This document shows positions 55,583 to 63,746 of a stretch of 64,000 nt of DNA, in pieces. The translations under genes and the position numbers were made by a program. Origin of the DNA: Phocaeicola plebeius DSM 17135 (GTDB lineage Bacteria > Bacteroidota > Bacteroidia > Bacteroidales > Bacteroidaceae); assembly GCF_000187895.1 (NCBI RefSeq), contig NZ_DS990119.1, forward strand, positions 434,001 to 498,000, given 5' to 3'. The notes beneath the pieces were generated by a model that was not told the DNA's origin, ran no database searches, and saw only the letters and a list, made by a program, of their open reading frames with translations. The number at the start of each line of letters is the position of its first letter. Within the stretch, counting starts at the first letter, position 1.

Positions 55583-57469
55583 TTATTGTTTGAACTCGGT
55601 GAAACGGGTGTAATGCTTGCGCCCGTAAAGGTCGACCACGCAGTATCCGTAGCGGTAGGTGCCGGAAGGTACGGAGGTGAGGTTAACGCGCAGGTCTTTC
55701 GTTTTCTTGGCCACAATGGAATCGACAGGCTGATAACGGACTGAAGCGTCGTCATCGGGCTGGAATTCCTGGCACAGGTAGACTATATGGTCGTTCTTCT
55801 TGATGGTAGTAATGCCTTTGTCGGGAGTCTGATCATTGAGATGACGACGGACTCCTACCACTACCCCACCGGGATTTTTCTCGTCATAACGGAGAATCAG
55901 GTCGGAGCGTTCGCCATTGAACAACACAGGGACGGTGTAGTGCAGCGAACGGCTGTCGGCAAAGGTCATGTAGGCAGCCACGTTTTTTCCTCCGATTCTG
56001 ATCCATTTCCCGTTCCATTGCCCGAGAGGTGCCGACTGGCTTTCTATCTGTCCGAGGGAGTTGAGGGTTACTCCGTCGCCGTCCATGCCATAGGAGAGCC
56101 ATCGCCCGTCGGGGGCCTGCGATAACAGAACGGCATATATCTTACGGGTGTGCAGAATCATGTCGGTGGAAAGAAGATCGGGCAGTTCCTTATCGGGGAA
56201 GGCGGAAGATGTGGTGCTGGTATAGCCGGCCTGCCACTGACGGACGTATTCCTGCACAAACTTGAGATAGTCGGGCGAGAAGCCGCTTTGATAGTATTCT
56301 TCCAGCGAGCGGGTCTGACTGAAATTGTAGCAGGGGAAATAGAGGGAAAGGCCGCACACGGAATTAGGATTGAGCAAATCGGATGTGCCGGAGCAGACAA
56401 CGGCATTGTTCAGACGGGTACGTATGTCATCAAGAAGGCTGCGGTCGGACGGCTCTGCAAGGCGGTTGCAGAGGTCCAGCAAATCGGTCATATCAGGACC
56501 GCTGAAGGTGAATGCGGGCATGCCGAACGACCGGCTCTGCGAACGGGCTTTGGAGAAGCGCGGGAATGCGGACGAAGAAAGGCTGGCAAGCTGATGGGAA
56601 AAGAACTGTCCGACACTGGCTGTCAGCGCAGGAACGGCATCGAGCCGGGTGACGGAGAGAGTGATATCTTCGAGGAACTGTTTATTTTTATCATCTTTAT
56701 CATTTCCCTTATAAGTTGCAACGTAGGAACGGACCATGTTTTCATAAAAGGTGTCGGCAGAGGTGGAATAGGATGCCAAAAGGGGAATGACACGACGGTA
56801 ATCCCATCCACCGCCGGGTTCCAGCTCTTGCGAGGCTATCATGTAATCGGCATAGGGCGAAAGGACTGATGCGGTTTCAAGAGTAGCCATGAGACAGGCA
56901 TCGAAGCCGATAAAGGCATACTTCTTGTTATCGGGAAGACGGGAGGATTCGAGCGCTTCACCAATTTCACGCAAAGACAGGAAACGGTCGTCGGGGTAAC
57001 ACTCATCGTAACCGAATCCGCCAACGGAACCGGACCCGTGATTCCAGAATATCAGGCCGTAATTGTCTGCCGGAAAGGCACTTTGCCCGATACGGAGGAA
57101 CTGGCTCAGGGTGGCGGGATTGCCCATGCTGCTTCTTTCAAAGGTTTGCCACGTCTTAATACTATTATGGGTAATGACAGCACAGGTAAGGCTGTCGGGC
57201 GACACTGTCAGGCTGAAAGTGTCACCGGTATGCCACTGACGGGTTCCTCCTAACAGCAGGACTACGTTCAGGCTGTCGTGACAAGTGTTTTTTTCGGCTT
57301 CCATCGCGGAAAGGATTTCACTGATGTCGGCAGTGGCTTGTTTATGAGTGGTTTCCAGATTGGAGCCGTTCATATAGACCAGCAGCGTAAAACTGGAGGG
57401 AGCGCCATTCATCTCCTGACTAATCAGAAGGGCGAAAAGGCACAACAGGAGGTTATAAATCTTCGTCAT
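55583..57469 (-). CDS. Clostripain-family (C11) cysteine peptidase
   Basis: 628 residues from the Met of MTKIYNLLLCLFALLIS; this gives a signal peptide, whereas the more upstream in-frame Met would place it internally. The catalytic His144 is in LIFWNHGSGSVGGFGYDE and Cys192 in FIGFDACLMATLETA, the C11 (clostripain/gingipain-like clan CD) pattern. The residue pattern (Asp189) predicts cleavage after basic residues only by family; not proven. The start overlaps the end of the 1062-residue gene by 17 nt, so the two are translationally coupled. Exported by Sec; no lipobox. Confidence 0.88.
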   Translation of the reverse strand: MTKIYNLLLCLFALLISQEMNGAPSSFTLLVYMNGSNLETTHKQATADISEILSAMEAEKNTCHDSLNVVLLLGGTRQWHTGDTFSLTVSPDSLTCAVITHNSIKTWQTFERSSMGNPATLSQFLRIGQSAFPADNYGLIFWNHGSGSVGGFGYDECYPDDRFLSLREIGEALESSRLPDNKKYAFIGFDACLMATLETASVLSPYADYMIASQELEPGGGWDYRRVIPLLASYSTSADTFYENMVRSYVATYKGNDKDDKNKQFLEDITLSVTRLDAVPALTASVGQFFSHQLASLSSSAFPRFSKARSQSRSFGMPAFTFSGPDMTDLLDLCNRLAEPSDRSLLDDIRTRLNNAVVCSGTSDLLNPNSVCGLSLYFPCYNFSQTRSLEEYYQSGFSPDYLKFVQEYVRQWQAGYTSTTSSAFPDKELPDLLSTDMILHTRKIYAVLLSQAPDGRWLSYGMDGDGVTLNSLGQIESQSAPLGQWNGKWIRIGGKNVAAYMTFADSRSLHYTVPVLFNGERSDLILRYDEKNPGGVVVGVRRHLNDQTPDKGITTIKKNDHIVYLCQEFQPDDDASVRYQPVDSIVAKKTKDLRVNLTSVPSGTYRYGYCVVDLYGRKHYTRFTEFKQ

Positions 57470-60400
57470 CATCGGTGGTATCATTGTTTTCTTGTTTATG
57501 GTATGTGGCTGGGTTACGGAATTCATAAAGTCCAATGGCCAGGGTGCGGCGGATTTCTTCTGCGGTCTCGCCTTTCTGGTCGCCCAGACGTTCTTCTATA
57601 AGCTTGGTCATCGTGTCTGCATAGTGTGTATTGGCATCGGCTGCGGAAATGTGACTCTCGGCCGCACGGCTGCGACGGGCACGATGGCAGGTTTCGATGT
57701 TCTGCTCCAGACGCTCGAACAAAGAAGCGCGGGGGGTACGCAAGGCACGGGCCTCATTTTCCACACGCAAGGAATGGACTACATCGAGCAGGGTATCCAT
57801 CTGCTGCTCCATATCGTCGGATATATCGGCACGGCTGGCTTGCTTTTCCAAGCGAAGGGTCTGAACCAGATTGGAGAGTGAGGACTCAAAATCGGAATCG
57901 AAAGCATCGACGTGTTGCTGACGGAATACTTCTTCTTCCCACCGGAGTGAGGTCAGACGGCAGGCGTTCTCGCGGGCATAGGGGTCTTCTTCATTATAGG
58001 CATCGAAATAGGCATTGTTGGCATCGAGGAAGAATTCGTCCATACGGTCGCGAAGCTGCTGGAGGGTGGCGTAATCTTCACGGGTCTGGCGCATATCGGC
58101 ACAGGCTGCCAGCAAGGAAGGATCGAACACTGCTTCATCGGTTCCGATGGCTCGCTTGCCTTGCTGAAGGTCAGCCAGTCCCTTGTCGGACTCGCTGGTA
58201 GCCGACTGGCTGACGAAGGACTTGATGTCTTCAAGAAGGTTATCGAGATTAAGCTTCTTCTCTACCCTGACTTCTTTTCCTAACACGGTAAGCACAAGCT
58301 TGCCCCAGAGGGCGCGGGTGGATGCCGTGAGTTCTGCGCCTAACTCAAATGACTTGATCCAGAGCAACTGGGTGACTGCCCCGATGACACGGGCCAGCGA
58401 ATTGAGTACACCGCCAACGACATCACTTCCTAACTTAAGGGCTTTCTTGGCCAGCTCGAGGGCACTGTATGCCACTCCGATGGCTACCTTCACACCGGCC
58501 TTGGCTATCTCGAGTCCGGCAATCTCGGCGGCACGGGCAGCCTTAATCCAGAATTTATACCACTTGGTATGACGGATTATCTGGCGGCATTCTTCTATCC
58601 GGCGGTTGAAGCTGTCAATCTGTCCTTGCAGACTGGCTACTTCACGCTGGGCTTCGTCCAGCTTACGGGTGGCTTCTTCGATGCTGGACTTCACGCTCTC
58701 GGCCGCGGTTTTCAGGTGTTCCTGGGCTTTTTGAATGATTTCCAGAAAACCGGTAGTATCGAACACGATGCTGAGCTTGAATCCGGCAGAGGCAAAATCT
58801 GTCATTCCTCCCTGAAGGTTCAGCACGGTCTTGAACCCGTAATAGGTGTATTCGATGTTCACAAATACCATACGGTCTTTGATGAGAACCAAGGTGTCGA
58901 GCTTAAAGATGGAAAGGATGGAGATGTAGGCATTCAAATAGAAGGTCAGCTCGCCTTTCTCACGCTGGATGTTGAGGTACATCACAGGGCCGTCATTGGA
59001 AGCCTGGACCAGCTGACCGGCCAGACCTCCGTTTATCGGCTCAATGGGAAGGGTTTTCTGAGACTTTTCAAGGATAAAGAAATCGCCCAAAACAATCTTG
59101 TCCATCTGGACAAGGGCTACGAGTGACTTGCCTTTATCGGCCAGGAAGAGGAAACGGATTTTCTTATTAAACAGCTCGAGGGTACCGCTGATGAAGAATC
59201 CTGCCGGAAGCTGGCTATTGCCCACCATCAGAGGTTCGGCACAAATGTACAACTGGCAGTTGAGAGAGATTTTTCCGTTGCAGTCGATGCGGTAATGGCG
59301 CATGGTACCTTTGTCGGTCAGTATGTACTGGCCGGTATCGTTTCCTAACGGGGTGAGCTGGGCTTCGCCTGTGATGTGCAGGGTGGAATCTGTCTGACGA
59401 TTGAAATCGGCTACGACGTCGCGTACCTGATTCTGGCGAGCCGTGTCATACTCTGCCAGAGAGACATCCGAGGGTATGGGTTTTACTCCTCCCCCGGCCA
59501 GGCGGGTTTCTGTGAGGTCAAAATCGCCTACTGCTATCACATCCAGGCATTCCAACGCATCCCACTGGATATCGACAACCTCGACTACCAGGTCACGCAG
59601 GGATATACGCCCCTTATTGGAGGTAAGAGCTGCCGTAAGCAAGGTTATTTTAGGAGGATAAGGCCCGAACGCAAAGCCTCCAAACAACGACATGTGAGGG
59701 GTATTGATACGCCCAATCATGCCTAATGTCAATCCGGAAGGGGTGACGCCGATACTGAGACCCAAATCGGAAAAAGAAAGACGGGAGTTAAGAGGTATAC
59801 GGGCATCGGACGAAGCTGAAAGCGCAAAAGAGGCGTTGGAAGCTGAACCGCTCATTGTAAAAGAAAGCGGCTGCCCGTCGAGCTTGAACTTAAAGGTTCC
59901 GGAAACAGCACAAAAGAAACTGGCAGCGGATTTATGAATCTGAAAGGTCAAACCGTCGAAAATAAATCCTTCTGTCTCAATGGGGCCGCTCGACAACTGA
60001 GCCCCGAAACTCTGGTCGGACAGACTGCCTCCGACCATGAACCGCACGGTCTGGAGTCCGGTGAGCTGCCGGATGCATCGCCCAAAGTCGTTCAGACTGA
60101 GGTCGAACTCTCCCAATGCCAGAAGCTGATAGGCTGCACAGGCCGGAGACAACTCTATTCCCTTGAAGTCGGGGAAAAACTGCTGCAACAGATGAAGGTC
60201 CTGACCGGCTCCATTCTGACGGGCTATCAGTGCCAGCCGGCTGATTCCTAGCCATCCGGCTACTTCGGCCACTGCCTGCTCGAACGCTTTACCGTTTTTC
60301 AGACGGTCTGTAGCCAGCAAAAGAAGAAGCTGGCGGGATTCACCGGAAAGTGTGATGCCGCACTTCAGACCGGAAAAGGTGAGCGACAACGCAGTGCGAC

Positions 60401-60641
60401 TGGACAAGTGGACAAAGTTTGCTGAGAAATCGGTTGAATTGGACGGAATGACTGACAGATGACTGGACAAGGCTGATGCATCGACTTCCTTGGAGTTCAT
60501 CAGGTCGGACAGTCGTTTCCCACGGGTCTTGAGAGAGCCCACCACAGTAAGCTCACCCTGCATACGACCGATACCGAAAGTAGCCGGAAAGCCGAATAAT
60601 TCACCTTCTGCCAAAAGAATAGAGTTTATGTGCTGTTTCAT
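57453..60641 (-). CDS. Unknown 1062-residue protein with beta-rich N-half, coiled coil and hydrophobic helices
   Basis: I do not recognise the family. No signal peptide. Residues 1-620 are predominantly beta, with repeated short Gly/Ser/Thr strands (SGLKCGITLSG, FTMSGSASNASFALSAS, LGLSIGVTPSGLTLGMIG). Residues about 634-693 form a coiled coil (VKSSIEEATRKLDEAQREVA, SLQGQIDSFNRRIEEC). Residues about 700-780 are Ala-rich amphipathic or hydrophobic helices (AARAAEIAGLEIAKAGVKVA, GVLNSLARVIGAVTQLLWIK). The C-terminal 260 residues are helical and charged, ending DDDEDL. Long helices next to a large beta region could mean a structural or membrane-active protein. It is the middle gene of a minus-strand operon with the 187-residue protein and the C11 peptidase. 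Confidence 0.8.
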   Translation of the reverse strand: MKQHINSILLAEGELFGFPATFGIGRMQGELTVVGSLKTRGKRLSDLMNSKEVDASALSSHLSVIPSNSTDFSANFVHLSSRTALSLTFSGLKCGITLSGESRQLLLLLATDRLKNGKAFEQAVAEVAGWLGISRLALIARQNGAGQDLHLLQQFFPDFKGIELSPACAAYQLLALGEFDLSLNDFGRCIRQLTGLQTVRFMVGGSLSDQSFGAQLSSGPIETEGFIFDGLTFQIHKSAASFFCAVSGTFKFKLDGQPLSFTMSGSASNASFALSASSDARIPLNSRLSFSDLGLSIGVTPSGLTLGMIGRINTPHMSLFGGFAFGPYPPKITLLTAALTSNKGRISLRDLVVEVVDIQWDALECLDVIAVGDFDLTETRLAGGGVKPIPSDVSLAEYDTARQNQVRDVVADFNRQTDSTLHITGEAQLTPLGNDTGQYILTDKGTMRHYRIDCNGKISLNCQLYICAEPLMVGNSQLPAGFFISGTLELFNKKIRFLFLADKGKSLVALVQMDKIVLGDFFILEKSQKTLPIEPINGGLAGQLVQASNDGPVMYLNIQREKGELTFYLNAYISILSIFKLDTLVLIKDRMVFVNIEYTYYGFKTVLNLQGGMTDFASAGFKLSIVFDTTGFLEIIQKAQEHLKTAAESVKSSIEEATRKLDEAQREVASLQGQIDSFNRRIEECRQIIRHTKWYKFWIKAARAAEIAGLEIAKAGVKVAIGVAYSALELAKKALKLGSDVVGGVLNSLARVIGAVTQLLWIKSFELGAELTASTRALWGKLVLTVLGKEVRVEKKLNLDNLLEDIKSFVSQSATSESDKGLADLQQGKRAIGTDEAVFDPSLLAACADMRQTREDYATLQQLRDRMDEFFLDANNAYFDAYNEEDPYARENACRLTSLRWEEEVFRQQHVDAFDSDFESSLSNLVQTLRLEKQASRADISDDMEQQMDTLLDVVHSLRVENEARALRTPRASLFERLEQNIETCHRARRSRAAESHISAADANTHYADTMTKLIEERLGDQKGETAEEIRRTLAIGLYEFRNPATYHKQENNDTTDDDEDL

Positions 60642-60693
60642 AATTTTCCATTAGTTTAAATACTTGAAAGTATAAGCCCGGATGTGGAAGATA

Positions 60694-60733
60694 AATTTCA
60701 GGCAGAGAATCACGTACTTTCTGCCTGAAATTT
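60694..60733 (-). terminator. Intra-operon hairpin after the 187-residue gene
   Basis: AAATTTCAGGCAGA and its complement (60720-60733 and 60693-60706) form a 14-bp stem 10 nt after the stop of the 187-residue gene. No U-tract, so perhaps attenuation or mRNA protection. Confidence 0.5.
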
Positions 60734-60742
60734 CAGTAACCG

Positions 60743-61306
60743 TTAACCCAACTGCTGCAACATAGTCGAAATTTCACCAATGCCCATCTGTGCCAGTACA
60801 CCGGTTCTTTCTGTATTCCAAACGCCTACAAACAGATTATTTATCTTTATTATACCTAAATCGGGCAAAGCATCGGCCAGGTTTACAGAAATAGCAAATG
60901 CATATTCGGTCACGTCTGTATCGGTTGTGCCTGTCTTAGCAACGTCTGTACCAGCAGCACTTCCGTTTTCACCGGCAGCCTCCGAAGCTTTCTTGGCACC
61001 GCTCGTTACTTTCTTGTACAAAAAAGCGGATTTCAACTGAAGCTGAATTTTCCCCCAGTCAAAAGGTTTATCTGCACTCTGTACACTATTCACAGTATTC
61101 TCGATACTCTTATCCGCACCCTCTATTTTAAAAACATCTTCAAGTTCTTTAGCTATTTTCTCCAACGATATTGCATTAGAAGAATTGACTATGGTAGGCA
61201 TAAGCAATAATTCGCTTGAGTTCTCTGTCTTCTGATAAATGCCTGCAAGATTGGTTCCCAGCAAGTCAAAATTGACTCCCAGCGCTAAATTCATTTTCTG
61301 TGTCAT
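60743..61306 (-). CDS. Unknown 187-residue protein, first gene of the C11 operon
   Basis: No signal peptide. It starts MTQKMNLALGVNFDLLGTNLAGIYQ and ends with a hydrophobic, Gly-rich stretch (ALPDLGIIKINNLFVGVWNT, ERTGVLAQMGIGEISTMLQQ). The central part (about 110-130) is Gly/Ala/Thr-rich and low complexity. Family not recognised. Its distinct N-terminal hydrophobic pattern and the divergent arrangement next to eCIS remnants suggest an association with that system, but this is inference. Confidence 0.75.
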   Translation of the reverse strand: MTQKMNLALGVNFDLLGTNLAGIYQKTENSSELLLMPTIVNSSNAISLEKIAKELEDVFKIEGADKSIENTVNSVQSADKPFDWGKIQLQLKSAFLYKKVTSGAKKASEAAGENGSAAGTDVAKTGTTDTDVTEYAFAISVNLADALPDLGIIKINNLFVGVWNTERTGVLAQMGIGEISTMLQQLG

Positions 61307-61586
61307 AATGCTACTTTTTTAAAATTAATAATAGAATGAAGATTCAAATTGCAAAATCCATATTTACCAATGTAAAATAAATGTAGATTATAAAGCAAAA
61401 CGAATTTTTGTCCATTTTTCTAATTTGCATTTATTTTTTCCGAAAAGTATTCCGTGTGTATAGATAAACTCTTGCTTTTTCTACAAGAAAACAGTAAATT
61501 GCAGCCATTATGATACACAAGATTCTAACTGCATACGTATATTATACCGCACTCGGATTCAATATGACTATTAAATAAATAAAGAT
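61307..61586. other. Divergent AT-rich intergenic region
   Basis: 280 nt between the 187-residue gene and the sheath remnant. AT-rich with no gene; no full TAnnTTTG match was found on the minus strand, so the promoter of the minus-strand operon is not identified. Confidence 0.4.
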
Positions 61587-61822
61587 ATGAGCAAATACAA
61601 AAACCCGGCGTTTACATCAAAGAGGAAGACGCCTTCGTAAAGTCTCTAGTAGAGGCTGAAACTGGCATCCCGGTATTCATCGGGCTGACCGAGAAAAATG
61701 CATGATAGAGAACTTCCTGCACAACGTATGGAAACCTGCGCGTCAGCGTACTGGTGGGCATCAACCGGCCGGCAGAGTTCATCGAAATCACGTTCCAGCA
61801 GCAGATGCAGAAAAGCAGATAA
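61587..61822 (+). pseudogene. Contractile tail sheath gene remnant
   Basis: Fragments in order in several frames: PGVYIKEEDAFVKSLVEAET followed by GIPVFIGLTEKNA (sheath N-terminus, after an ATG at 61587 with one base missing near codon 6), then IENFLHNVWK (late sheath), then RVSVLVGINRPAEFIEITFQ and QQMQKSR ending at a TAA (sheath C-terminus). The large middle of a sheath (normally 350-500 residues) is gone. Matches the sheath pattern of eCIS/BIS contractile systems. Clearly broken. Confidence 0.85.
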
Positions 61823-61863
61823 AACAGATAATCAAATGATAACTATTAAAAAACTAAAATAGT

Positions 61864-62015
61864 ATGACAGAGAATGAATCTACACAGAGTACAAGCACAC
61901 AGGCATGGCCTTTGCCGAGTTTTTATTTCATAGTATCTATCTCAAACGTAGGCGAGGTAACACGACTTCCATCGAGACGCTGGTCATTGCCCACGAAGGT
62001 ATGAATGTAAAATAA
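61864..62015 (+). pseudogene. Tail tube gene remnant
   Basis: An ATG at 61864 begins a sequence ending in TQAWPLPSFYFIVSISNVGE (tube N-terminus, compare YPLPxFxFxV of eCIS tubes). A frame change is followed by TTSIETLVIAHEGMNVK and a TAA (tube C-terminus, IESLxIAHEG). The middle about 90-100 residues are missing. As with the sheath, both ends remain and the centre is lost. Confidence 0.82.
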
Positions 62016-62026
62016 AAGAAAGAACT

Positions 62027-63322
62027 ATGATGACAGCACATATTGACTGGTTCAACAGAATATTGACCGTCGCCACACAACTCTACTTCCATCAAGGATG
62101 TGAATTTACTTCTATCGAGGAAGTCATACCGCCTTACGACGGATGGCTGGAAGAAATGACCGACCAACAAGAAATCACGTTCGGTGAACGGGTAGCTATC
62201 ATGCTGGCCCTGATGCCACATATCTGTCCACAAGCATTGGACATCTTTTTTGTACAGAACAAGGATTTCAACCGCCAATATACTGAATTCGGTGGCTGGA
62301 AAGGTCTGTCGCACGGAGGTTTCTTGCCTACCGGTGAGACTGCCTCGTTCATCATCGCCGGAAAAGATATAGAGAAAAAAAAGACCGTTATCCGCATGTT
62401 CCAGCAGGACCACTGGCTTTACACTCAGAATATCCTGTGCCTGAAAGAAGGCGGTGAAGGCGAACCTTTCCTAAGTGGCCAGCTACGTCCTTCCGAAGAG
62501 TTCCTGAGCCATGTCCTGTTGGACAAAGAATACAAACCCGACTATACAATCGGATTTCCAGCCAAACGCATCACCACACCGCTGGAATGGGAAGACATGA
62601 TAGTAGATTGCACCACACAAGAGGCGCTGGAAAATATCAATACTTGGATTGAGCACCAGCATACAATCATGGAAGACTGGGGCTTGAAACGTATCCTAAA
62701 ACCAGGATACCGTGCCCTATTCTACGGTCTGCCGGGAACCGGAAAGACCCTTGCCGCCACCTTGCTCGGCAAAAAGAACCACATGGATGTATACCGTGTA
62801 GACCTTTCCTTGATAGTATCGAAATACATCGGTGAGACAGAAAAGAATCTCTCCAAAGTTTTCGATCTGGCAGAGAAGCACAACTGGATTCTGTTCTTTG
62901 ATGAGGCTGACGCTCTTTTCGGGAAGCGTTCTTCTACCAATGCCTCAAACGACTGTGATGCCAACCAGGAAGTAGCATATCTGATTCAGCGTATCGAAGA
63001 TTTTCCGGGTATCGTGATTCTTTCCGCTAACCTGAGATCCAACATTGACGAAGCTTTCTCCTGTCGTTTCCAGTCCATTATCTACTTTCCGATGCCCAAT
63101 AAGGAACTCCGGGCTGCCCTTTGGCGCAACATGTTACCCTCGCAATGGCTTGGGAAGGATGCTGAAGAACTTATCGCAATGGCTGCTGAGACAGAATTAT
63201 CCGGAGGGGCTATCACCAATGTGGTGAGGAGATGTGCCATCATGATGATTCACCAAACCGAGATAAACAAACAAACGTTACAAAATTGCATCAGCATAGA
63301 AAAAAATGTAAGCAACCGATAA
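62027..63322 (+). CDS. AAA+ ATPase of an extracellular contractile injection system
   Basis: 431 residues. N-terminal part of about 150 residues without a known fold name (HIDWFNRILTVATQLYFHQG), then an AAA+ module: Walker A GLPGTGKT (234-241), VDLSLIVSKYIGETEKNLSKV, Walker B ILFFDEADALFGKRSS (288-303), sensor region SANLRSNIDEAFSCRF. This is the eCIS-associated ATPase (Afp15-like), thought to act in assembly or recycling. It lies 11 nt after the broken tube gene and appears intact. Confidence 0.92.
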   Translation: MMTAHIDWFNRILTVATQLYFHQGCEFTSIEEVIPPYDGWLEEMTDQQEITFGERVAIMLALMPHICPQALDIFFVQNKDFNRQYTEFGGWKGLSHGGFLPTGETASFIIAGKDIEKKKTVIRMFQQDHWLYTQNILCLKEGGEGEPFLSGQLRPSEEFLSHVLLDKEYKPDYTIGFPAKRITTPLEWEDMIVDCTTQEALENINTWIEHQHTIMEDWGLKRILKPGYRALFYGLPGTGKTLAATLLGKKNHMDVYRVDLSLIVSKYIGETEKNLSKVFDLAEKHNWILFFDEADALFGKRSSTNASNDCDANQEVAYLIQRIEDFPGIVILSANLRSNIDEAFSCRFQSIIYFPMPNKELRAALWRNMLPSQWLGKDAEELIAMAAETELSGGAITNVVRRCAIMMIHQTEINKQTLQNCISIEKNVSNR

Positions 63323-63347
63323 AGTACATATTGCAAAACAATAAGTG

Positions 63348-63395
63348 GAATTCTCCTGCTTCTATGGTATAAGACACCGCAGAAACAGGAGATTC
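63348..63395 (+). terminator. Hairpin after the ATPase gene
   Basis: GAATTCTCCTGCTTCT (63348-63363) pairs with AGAAACAGGAGATTC (63381-63395), imperfect, 25 nt after the ATPase stop. Confidence 0.55.
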
Positions 63396-63397
63396 TC

Positions 63398-63595
63398 GTT
63401 TATAGAAGACGGATTTATCACAGGTATCACGGGACAGGTCGACTCTTTTTTGCGAAACCGAACGGTATGCTGTGCAAGCTGACCAACGTGAGCAAGGTGC
63501 ACTGCCTGGGCCGGCACTACAAAGTGGAGATAGACGAAGGTATTCACCATATACAGTTTTGTAACTTTTGCACTGGAAAATCTGAATTCCAATAA
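63398..63595 (+). pseudogene. Unassigned coding remnant
   Basis: Two frames have coding-like fragments with stops between: FIEDGFITGITGQV and RLFFAKPNGMLCKLTNVSKV, HCLGRHYKVEIDEGIHHIQ. Not identified; the region is between the ATPase and DUF2589 remnants and so could be another decayed injection-system gene. Low confidence. Confidence 0.4.
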
Positions 63596-63609
63596 TATAT
63601 AATTATATT

Positions 63610-63723
63610 TGTCAGATCAAACCGGATGATGATGATGTAATGGAGGTTACTGCAAACTTCAAGGTTCAGGATACGCCTGAAAGTATTTCAAGAATCATAG
63701 ACAACTTTGTAAAAAGCATTTAA
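63610..63723 (+). pseudogene. DUF2589-like gene fragment (C-terminus only)
   Basis: The frame QIKPDDDDVMEVTANFKVQD followed by TPESISRIIDNFVKSI and TAA resembles the C-terminal end of DUF2589 proteins (VxATDxPMPEGLxRVLDIL). No start and an upstream stop. It precedes an apparently intact DUF2589 gene by 23 nt, so a tandem pair has lost one copy. Confidence 0.65.
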
Positions 63724-63746
63724 TAACCGACTAAAAACCAAAAGTT

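Noticed and set aside
63362-63592. Minus-strand 76-codon frame after the ATPase
   Set aside because: Overlaps a hairpin and coding remnants on the plus strand; composition looks like antisense of those remnants.
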